In this document: positions 36,648-41,952 of the stretch, in pieces
Layout: the number at the start of each line of letters is the position of its first letter
How positions within the stretch are numbered: the stretch's first letter is position 1
Virus record (IMG/VR): IMGVR_UViG_3300023292_000020
Location: 1 to 41,952 of that record
Source: a virus
Strand: one strand, 5' to 3'
Length of the DNA: 41,952 nt
The notes under the pieces: model-generated
Database searches by the model: none
Told to the model about the DNA's origin: nothing
What the model saw: only the letters and a program-made list of their open reading frames with translations
Position numbers and translations under genes: made by a program

Positions 36648-38020
36648 GAAAACTTCCTTTCCCCTTGCTCGAATCTGGTAAATGCAGGAAGCCAAACGAG
36701 GCTGGCCGTGCCGGTTTCGCCGTTGCGGTTTTTGGCCACGTTTGCCTCCGACTGAAAGCGGTCGTCCCAGCCTTCGTCTTCGGGCTTCATTTTTTGGTAG
36801 TACGCATCGCGGTGTAGGAACCACACTTGATCGGCGTCTTGTTCCAAGGATCCCGACTCGCGAAGGTCGGCCAGCATCGGCCGTTTGTCCGAACGGCTTT
36901 CAAGCCCGCGTGACAGTTGGGCCAGCGCGAGAACCGTGCATTTCAGTTCCTTGCCCAACGTCTTCAGGCCCAAACTGATTTCGGCAATTTGCTGCTCGCG
37001 GGGATCGCGGCGACGGGTGGGTTGCATGATTTGCAAATAGTCGACGACCAACAAATCAATGCCGCCGTGCTCCTTGGCGAAGCGCCTAGCCGAAGCCCGC
37101 ACCGCTTGCACCGTGAGCCCGGACCGATCGTCGATCACAAACGGGAGTTCGCCCAACATGCGGCTCGCGTCGGTCATGCGGTCATAATCGCCGTCGGTCA
37201 ACCGGCCGTATTTCATCGCGACGATGGGCACCCGCGACACGCTCGACAACAGCCGGGCGCCAAGCCGCTTTTTGTCCATTTCGAGGCTGTGGAACAGCAC
37301 GCGGCCCTTGCCGGTCATCGCCACGTTTTCAGCGACATTGAGCCCGAGCGCGCTTTTCCCCATCGACGGACGCGCGGCCAGGATGATGAACGTTTCCGGC
37401 TCCAGCCCGTCGCAGAGCTTATCCAGGTCCGGGTAGCCGGTGGTGATTCCCGGCAGCGAGTCTTTCGCGGCGTGCCGTTCATCGACCCACTCCAGCGTTT
37501 CTGATAGCGTCGGGTTCAGGTTGGTGTCGTGTTCGGCCTGGCGACGCACCTGGACTTCGCCCATGAACACCTGCGATCGGTCGATGATCTCAGCCGCGCC
37601 AAGCGGCCCCTCTTCTTCCGTCTCGCTGCCCGACATCGCCAAGCCGTAAATGCGTTGCGCCGCCTCCGCCGTGGCTCGAAGCGCGGCCTTGTCCAGGACA
37701 ATCGCGGCGTGGTGCTCGATATTCGCGGAGGTGTAAACCTCATCCTGAATCCGGTCCAGATATTCCGCGCCGCCGCATTCATCCAGCCAAGACCGGGCCG
37801 TCAGTTCGTTGCGTAGCGTCACCGAGTCGATACCCACGTTGCGGTCCCGAAGGGCGCACAGGGCGGTGTACAGCTTCGCGTGGGCCGGGACATAGAAGGC
37901 GTCGGCTGACAACTCATCCCGCACCGCGTCCAGGGCTTCGGCGTTGAGGAGGATTCCGCCAATCACCGCCATTTCGGCGGCTTGATCGTGCGGTGGTACG
38001 CGGCGGGTGGAGTCGGTCAT
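36644..38020 (-). CDS. Replicative DNA helicase, DnaB-like
   Basis: The product is 458 aa. The N-terminal DnaB domain is A-E-M-A-V-I-G-G-I-L-L. The RecA-like core has Walker A A-R-P-S-M-G-K-S-A (about 216-224), H-S-L-E-M, Walker B L-L-V-V-D-Y-L-Q-I-M near 330, and the final V-A-K-N-R-N-G-E-T-G-T. All motifs are intact and length is usual for the family. It unwinds DNA at the phage fork. It is overlapped by the methyltransferase upstream and the resolvase downstream. Confidence 0.93.
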   Translation of the reverse strand: MTDSTRRVPPHDQAAEMAVIGGILLNAEALDAVRDELSADAFYVPAHAKLYTALCALRDRNVGIDSVTLRNELTARSWLDECGGAEYLDRIQDEVYTSANIEHHAAIVLDKAALRATAEAAQRIYGLAMSGSETEEEGPLGAAEIIDRSQVFMGEVQVRRQAEHDTNLNPTLSETLEWVDERHAAKDSLPGITTGYPDLDKLCDGLEPETFIILAARPSMGKSALGLNVAENVAMTGKGRVLFHSLEMDKKRLGARLLSSVSRVPIVAMKYGRLTDGDYDRMTDASRMLGELPFVIDDRSGLTVQAVRASARRFAKEHGGIDLLVVDYLQIMQPTRRRDPREQQIAEISLGLKTLGKELKCTVLALAQLSRGLESRSDKRPMLADLRESGSLEQDADQVWFLHRDAYYQKMKPEDEGWDDRFQSEANVAKNRNGETGTASLVWLPAFTRFEQGERKFS

Positions 38021-38742
38021 ATGAACGCCTCGATTTGTTCGGCTTTCACGGCCGGTGCCACGTCGTCAAATAGCCGACCCTGAGCGAGCGCCGCCTTGAT
38101 CCGGCCCACGGCGATGTCGAAGTATTTGCGGTCGATCTCTACGCCGATAAAGTCTCGGCCGAGTTGCGCGGCGGCCACGCCGGTTGTGCCGGAGCCCATG
38201 AAAGGGTCGAGGAACACGCGGTGCTTTTGCGGCAGCAGACCGATGCACCACTTCATCAGTGGGATCGGCTTTTGTGTTGGATGCTTCCGTGGCTCGGCAA
38301 GGATGAATCCGCCGTTCGCGCAGTGGCTAAACAGGCGAGCCCGGCCGCTCATCGAAGTCCACGCATATTCCCATTCGCTCACGTTTTTTTGGTTTGGGCG
38401 CACCTTGTCCCAACAGAGCGGGCATTCACATGGAGGAAGATCAAAGAAATTCCCGCCCCATATGATTTGATCTTCCGAAAGGCGGAAAACCTCAGTGAAT
38501 ACCTCTTTGGGAGGCAATACGTCCCATTCATCAGCGCCGCTAGCTATCATCCGATGCCATCCACCGCCGCGCCCACCGCTCACAAGTCGCTTTCCGATCC
38601 CATACGGCGGGTCCGTCACCACCGCGTCGACCACCCCGTCCGGCAGTTGCGGCAAGATGTCCAGACAGTCGGCACGGTACAGCGCCACTCGCCCGCACTT
38701 GCTAGCCCACGTCGGCGTCGGGATGCGCGACAGGTCGATCAT
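38017..38742 (-). CDS. Orphan DNA methyltransferase, DPPY type (N6-adenine)
   Basis: The product is 241 aa. Motif IV V-V-T-D-P-P-Y-G-I-G is near residue 43 and motif I D-P-F-M-G-S-G-T-T-G near 178, a beta-class order. DPPY favours N6-adenine. A C-E-C-P-L-C segment sits in the middle. No restriction gene is adjacent, so it is likely a phage orphan methylase for protection or regulation. The stop overlaps the helicase start. It is distinct from the transposon SPPY enzyme. Confidence 0.85.
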   Translation of the reverse strand: MIDLSRIPTPTWASKCGRVALYRADCLDILPQLPDGVVDAVVTDPPYGIGKRLVSGGRGGGWHRMIASGADEWDVLPPKEVFTEVFRLSEDQIIWGGNFFDLPPCECPLCWDKVRPNQKNVSEWEYAWTSMSGRARLFSHCANGGFILAEPRKHPTQKPIPLMKWCIGLLPQKHRVFLDPFMGSGTTGVAAAQLGRDFIGVEIDRKYFDIAVGRIKAALAQGRLFDDVAPAVKAEQIEAFI

Positions 38743-39947
38743 TTCACGTTCTCCAATCTCGCTGCGATGGTTCTTTCCAGCATTTCCGGCCGGACTTTGC
38801 CAAGCTCATCGAAGTGCGAGGCCAACCGCCCCACGGTTTTCGCGTCGGTCCCGAAAAGCTCCTGCATCCTGTCGGCGTGTTTGGCCAGCCCGCCCCGCAT
38901 TCGCAGCACCACCAACTCCGGGAAGTGCGTCGCGATCCGGCCCGCCAGCCCAGAACCGTTGCCGCCGACGTTCGGTTGCTTGGGAATCCCGTCGACGTAC
39001 TCACGCCACGTTTCATCCGACCCGTAGAAGTTCGCCGCCGTCTTGCGCTTGTCGGCCGGCCGATGTTGCGCGTCCATGTGGTCGGAGTAATTCGCAAAGG
39101 CGGAAACCAGATCGGTGAACGGGACTTTCTTGCGCAGGTGCCGCTTGATGTTTTTCATCGCCCGCACTTTGTCGTGCGAGTTGTTCCGCGATTGCCACGC
39201 CTCGTACAGCGACTTGGCTTTGAGTGCGTCCGGGTGAGGCCCGTCGGGTTCGGCGAGGATGTCTTGCCAGGGTGTGGCGATCTTGCCCGAGACTTTTAGA
39301 TCGATTTGTTTTTCACCATCGACATGGGCGGCGGTCGGAGTATCGGCGCTGTGGCCGGGCTTGTCCTCGTGCGCGTGACGTGCGCGCGTTTTGCCACTCC
39401 CTTCCTCTTCCTTCTTTCCAGGAGGGGGTGTGTTAAGTTCTTCTTTACTCTTCTCTACTCTACTATGGGGTGTTACATAACCGTTACCTAACGCGTTATG
39501 TAACCCGTTAGGTGTGGCGTTATCATCGGCGTTACTGTCACGCTGTTTGTCGCGAAACCGGCGCTGGCGATCACGGTTGCTTTTACGTTCTTGCTCGGAC
39601 TTCGTTAGGTGCGCCCCGGTGCCGCATTCTTCCCAATCGTGAATGAAAAGACCGGATTCCCCGCAGTCGTCGAGGAGCCCGTGCTGAATCATCGCCTTGA
39701 AAAACGACTTGGTTTTCTGCGTACTTAGCTCGACGACGGCCTGAGCGATACCGAACTCAACCCCATTAGTAGCCAATGAGCGCACGTTGCCGTCGCGGGC
39801 GTTGTCGAAAGCCCAAAACCAAATCTTCTCCACCCGCGGCCAGACTTCAATCGGCGTCATTTTCATCGACGCCGCCACCGCCAGCACCTTCGGGTGTGTC
39901 ACGATTTGCGGAGAAACTTGGATGTATTTGGCTAAGTTCTTCGTCAC
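38739..39947 (-). CDS. Phage replication initiator / replisome organiser-like protein
   Basis: The product is 402 aa from GTG 39947. Residues 1-110 are winged-helix-like (H-P-K-V-L-A-V-A-A-S-M-K-M-T-P-I-E-V-W), as in phage replisome-organiser N-termini. The middle (about 115-230) is charged and low complexity with R-D-R-Q-R-R-F-R-D-K-Q. The C-terminal 150 residues are helical (RAMKNIKRHLRKKVPFTDLV). It is upstream of methyltransferase and helicase, fitting an origin-binding or helicase-loading role. No direct origin iterons were recognised in the coding sequence. Confidence 0.65.
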   Translation of the reverse strand: MTKNLAKYIQVSPQIVTHPKVLAVAASMKMTPIEVWPRVEKIWFWAFDNARDGNVRSLATNGVEFGIAQAVVELSTQKTKSFFKAMIQHGLLDDCGESGLFIHDWEECGTGAHLTKSEQERKSNRDRQRRFRDKQRDSNADDNATPNGLHNALGNGYVTPHSRVEKSKEELNTPPPGKKEEEGSGKTRARHAHEDKPGHSADTPTAAHVDGEKQIDLKVSGKIATPWQDILAEPDGPHPDALKAKSLYEAWQSRNNSHDKVRAMKNIKRHLRKKVPFTDLVSAFANYSDHMDAQHRPADKRKTAANFYGSDETWREYVDGIPKQPNVGGNGSGLAGRIATHFPELVVLRMRGGLAKHADRMQELFGTDAKTVGRLASHFDELGKVRPEMLERTIAARLENVK

Positions 39948-39978
39948 TTTTTCCCTACCACTTTCCCTTCAGTTTGGG

Positions 39979-40851
39979 TTAATTCTGGTCGGAAACTTTC
40001 AAAAACAGCGTCGAAATGTGATCGGCATCGACCACAAAGGGCTGTCCGTCGCCACTCAAAACAGCGTCCGGGGCGTCGCCGACGATCTCCGTACATGTCA
40101 CTTTCCCGGTGTCCAGTGCCGCCTCGATGACGTTGAATTCCGCGCCGACGGGGTAAGCGCCCATGTCTTCAATCAGGCGGATCGTGTCGCCCTTGTGGAG
40201 GTCTTCGATGGACAGTTCGGCGGAATCTTCGCCAGTCGGGTCGGCCAACCGGAAGCGCTCTTTCAAGTCGTCAAACGTGACAGTTTTGGAAGGGTGTTCG
40301 TCGCGCAGCGCATTCAAGTCGAAGAGCGTCACTCCGTCTTCGCCGATGGTGATTTCATCGATTTCAAACACGTTGCCGGATACGTCCACCACCATGTCTC
40401 CGGTGTCGGGCTCTTCGGTGATCGGCACGAGTTGGTGGATCTCACCGTCGATGGTGATCTCGGCCGGGGCGTTTTCGGTGTCGCCGTCGCCTTCAAACAG
40501 GTCGGCCTGGTCTTCACTGGCGGTGGCTTCGCCCTCTTGGTTGGTATCCTTGCCGAAGAGATAATCCTGAATCGTCACCTGCGGAGCCTGGGCCGCGATG
40601 TCGGCACCCTTTAGGGCCCACCACCGGTCGGCTTCGGTCGTGCTCGCTTCGATCTGGATTTTCACGTTGCCGTCTTCGTCGCCAGTTACTTTTTTCACCT
40701 TGCCGCGAGCGACCGGGAATATCTTGGAGGTTTGCCGCGTCAAGGCTTCACACTCTTGCTCGTACAGGTTGAGCGCGATGTCTGCCCCCTGCCCGCGGGC
40801 CACTTCAAAGAGCTTTTCCATCGTGGCGTTGTTCAAGAAAATCATTCGCAT
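39979..40851 (-). CDS. Hypothetical acidic protein in replication region (290 aa)
   Basis: It starts M-R-M-I-F-L-N-N-A-T-M-E-K-L-F after AAGGAG, directly after the stop of its neighbour. The first 95 residues include an A-D-I-A-L-N-L-Y-E-Q-E-C-E helix and K-V-K-K-V-T-G-D-E-D-G-N-V-K-I strands. The rest is strongly acidic and beta-like with T-I-D-G-E-I-H-Q-L-V-P-I-T. It could be a DNA-mimic or single-strand-binding accessory, but no motif supports a name. Confidence 0.6.
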   Translation of the reverse strand: MRMIFLNNATMEKLFEVARGQGADIALNLYEQECEALTRQTSKIFPVARGKVKKVTGDEDGNVKIQIEASTTEADRWWALKGADIAAQAPQVTIQDYLFGKDTNQEGEATASEDQADLFEGDGDTENAPAEITIDGEIHQLVPITEEPDTGDMVVDVSGNVFEIDEITIGEDGVTLFDLNALRDEHPSKTVTFDDLKERFRLADPTGEDSAELSIEDLHKGDTIRLIEDMGAYPVGAEFNVIEAALDTGKVTCTEIVGDAPDAVLSGDGQPFVVDADHISTLFLKVSDQN

Positions 40852-41301
40852 TTACTCCTTAGTTTCCGGCTCGGCGGCCGGTCGGTTGGTTTTGTTTGCC
40901 GGGATGTCGAGCAGGTCGTCGGCGTCGGCGACATAGGCGTCTTCGGTCATTTCGGTGGCGTCACCGCTTTGATCGTCGTCGGCGGGGGCGTCATCGGCTG
41001 GACCGCCCCACCCGCCCTTGTCGAACATTTTCGGGATGTGGCGGAGTAAGTTTTTATCGGCGTTCAAAAACCCACGCACGTCGTCTTCCGAGCACGGCAG
41101 CACGCCGAAGACTGAATCGCGGTGGTGGTAGCGAACGAAGGCGCGGTTTTTCTCCGTTTCCGGCGTTTCCACCTTGAGCATCGTGCCGCCCATAGTCTGG
41201 ACTTCACTGACGCAACCGGCGTTTTTGTTGTGACCGAACAATTCGACCACAGCCCACTGCCCGTGAAATTCACTTTGGCGTTCTCGCTTTTCGTCACACA
41301 T
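40852..41301 (-). CDS. Hypothetical protein (149 aa)
   Basis: The product M-C-D-E-K-R-E-R-Q-S-E-F-H-G-Q-W-A-V-V continues E-L-F-G-H-N-K-N-A-G-C and then V-R-Y-H-H-R-D-S-V-F-G. The G-Q-W-A-V-V-E-L-F-G-H segment is a pattern I have seen in phage hypothetical proteins. The last 50 residues are Asp/Ala-rich and probably disordered. The stop TAA is directly followed by the next ATG. The function is unknown. Confidence 0.65.
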   Translation of the reverse strand: MCDEKRERQSEFHGQWAVVELFGHNKNAGCVSEVQTMGGTMLKVETPETEKNRAFVRYHHRDSVFGVLPCSEDDVRGFLNADKNLLRHIPKMFDKGGWGGPADDAPADDDQSGDATEMTEDAYVADADDLLDIPANKTNRPAAEPETKE

Positions 41302-41566
41302 GGATTTGCACTCCTTCGGGAATTAGGTTGGTCGGGATCTCGACTTGGAAGATGCCTTGCTTCCCGCGAACTGGCAGCGGCTCTTTGAGTGGCGCGGCTT
41401 CAGCGAAAAGCCAGGTGTAGCGATCTCTCATCGCCCACCGGCTGAACTTGGGCGGGAGACTGTCTGTGGCGTTCGGCGACGCACACCCAACCGCGTGAAC
41501 CAGCCCAATAAGCTGCGCCCACGGCTGCCAAATCGAGAGACACGGCAGGGTGATCGCGTCGCTCAT
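41294..41566 (-). CDS. Shortened ASCH-like protein (90 aa)
   Basis: ATG 41566 overlaps the upstream TGA (ATGA). The N-terminus L-P-C-L-S-I-W-Q-P-W-A-Q-L-I is the first motif of ASCH-domain proteins. The C-terminus Y-T-W-L-F-A-E-A-A-P-L-K-E-P-L-P-V-R-G-K is their usual ending. The central part normally present (a conserved E-x-R stretch of about 50-60 residues) is missing: only G-L-V-H-A-V-G-C-A-S-P-N joins the two. This could be an internal deletion or a minimal version. Function would need the missing RNA-binding face. Confidence 0.6.
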   Translation of the reverse strand: MSDAITLPCLSIWQPWAQLIGLVHAVGCASPNATDSLPPKFSRWAMRDRYTWLFAEAAPLKEPLPVRGKQGIFQVEIPTNLIPEGVQIHV

Positions 41567-41853
41567 GCCCACGCCTCCAGGTGCCGCTCGGTCTTCGGAA
41601 ACTCCATGACCGCCTGGCCCGTTTTATCGCGGAGAAAGACCACCTTGCGGCCGGTGCGCAGGAAGCCGCGTCGTGTGGCGGAGACGATCTGCGGGCAACG
41701 GGTCACATGCTTGACGAACGTGGCAGACACGCGATCCTGTGAAGCCTCGTGCCGCTTTTCGTCGCATCCTGGGCACGTGCCGGTTTTGGTCCAATCGTGA
41801 TCCGGGAATTTCAGGCAGAAGGCACCGTCGGCCGGTCGTTTCTTCGGGCTCAT
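41563..41853 (-). CDS. Hypothetical protein with Cys pair (96 aa)
   Basis: ATG 41853 overlaps the upstream stop. The product has M-S-P-K-K-R-P-A-D-G-A-F-C-L-K-F, then G-T-C-P-G-C-D-E-K-R, and a compact C-terminus (R-K-V-V-F-L-R-D-K-T-G). The C-P-G-C pair suggests metal binding with a partner elsewhere. No family is recognised. It comes just before the ASCH-like gene. Confidence 0.65.
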   Translation of the reverse strand: MSPKKRPADGAFCLKFPDHDWTKTGTCPGCDEKRHEASQDRVSATFVKHVTRCPQIVSATRRGFLRTGRKVVFLRDKTGQAVMEFPKTERHLEAWA

Positions 41854-41952
41854 TTCTCAGTTCCTCCCGTTGCACTCAACACCTTGATAGTGTGTTTCAG
41901 TTGCCACTCCCGCTCGGCATCGGCATCGGCATCGGCGGCGGCGGCGGCGTCG
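41850..41952 (-). CDS. 3' end of a second Ala-repeat protein, cut by window edge
   Basis: The frame enters from the right edge and stops at 41850-41852. It reads D-A-A-A-A-A-D-A-D-A-D-A-E-R-E-W-Q-L-K then H-T-I-K-V-L-S-A-T-G-G-T-E-K. The E-R-E-W-Q-L-x-x-T-I-K-V-L ending equals that of the 191-aa protein at 31689-32264, so it is a paralogue about 9.6 kb away. Only 33 codons are visible. Confidence 0.65.
   Translation of the reverse strand, partial: DAAAAADADADAEREWQLKHTIKVLSATGGTEK

Overview
The window is part of a temperate tailed phage or prophage with a contractile tail (myovirus morphology). Tail sheath, tail tube, tape measure, spike and hub genes are present together with a tyrosine recombinase. 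Sequence outside one inserted element is GC-rich: I counted 62% G+C in the 60 bases from 19021, against 43% in the 60 bases from 23221 inside the element. Genes are tightly packed with ATGA or TGATG overlaps, and almost all lie on the minus strand. Both window ends cut through genes, so the genome is longer than this window. I see no chromosomal genes, tRNA, rRNA or CRISPR array, and the host cannot be named from the sequence.

Layout, following minus-strand transcription from right to left. (a) 41952-25615 is the early/accessory region: many small zinc-ribbon and hypothetical genes, a replication-initiator-like protein, an orphan DPPY methyltransferase, DnaB helicase, a RuvC-like resolvase, a Lar-like protein, a DUF4406 protein, an XRE plus sigma-region-4 regulator, a second sigma-4-like regulator, membrane proteins, Ala-rich repeat proteins, a ParB-like protein, a membrane-anchored thermonuclease and a small-terminase candidate. 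(b) 25614-25296 is non-coding. (c) 25295-20748 was a short minus-strand operon (a 109-aa protein, then a zinc-ribbon protein). It is now split by a 3747-bp IS1595-family element. (d) 18821-20751 holds the large terminase and one small gene on the plus strand, against the general direction. (e) 18741-16703 is an integrase operon: promoter, two small genes, an excisionase-like HTH protein, integrase. (f) 16631-1 is the head and tail module: portal, MuF, ClpP-like protease, scaffold (with a nested start), decoration, major capsid protein, connectors, tail terminator, sheath, tube, frameshifted chaperones, tape measure, baseplate hub, spike.

The most notable system is the element at 21259-25005. 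It has 25-bp inverted repeats matching at 24 of 25 positions, an 8-bp target duplication, and an IS1595-type transposase. It carries three passenger genes: a P63C-domain protein, an N4-cytosine-type methyltransferase and a convergent BsaWI-like restriction endonuclease. Deleting the element and one target copy restores an open reading frame across the junction. The window therefore records a restriction-modification module mobilised by an IS into a phage gene.

Other points of interest are a textbook -1 frameshift site in the tail chaperone gene, a strong internal start inside the scaffold gene, two nearly identical promoter/operator boxes 6.5 kb apart, separation and opposite orientation of the two terminase candidates, and a three-copy C-terminal module shared by neighbouring small proteins. 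Start sites were chosen from Shine-Dalgarno matches and overlaps. Functions come from recognising family motifs by eye, without database searches.
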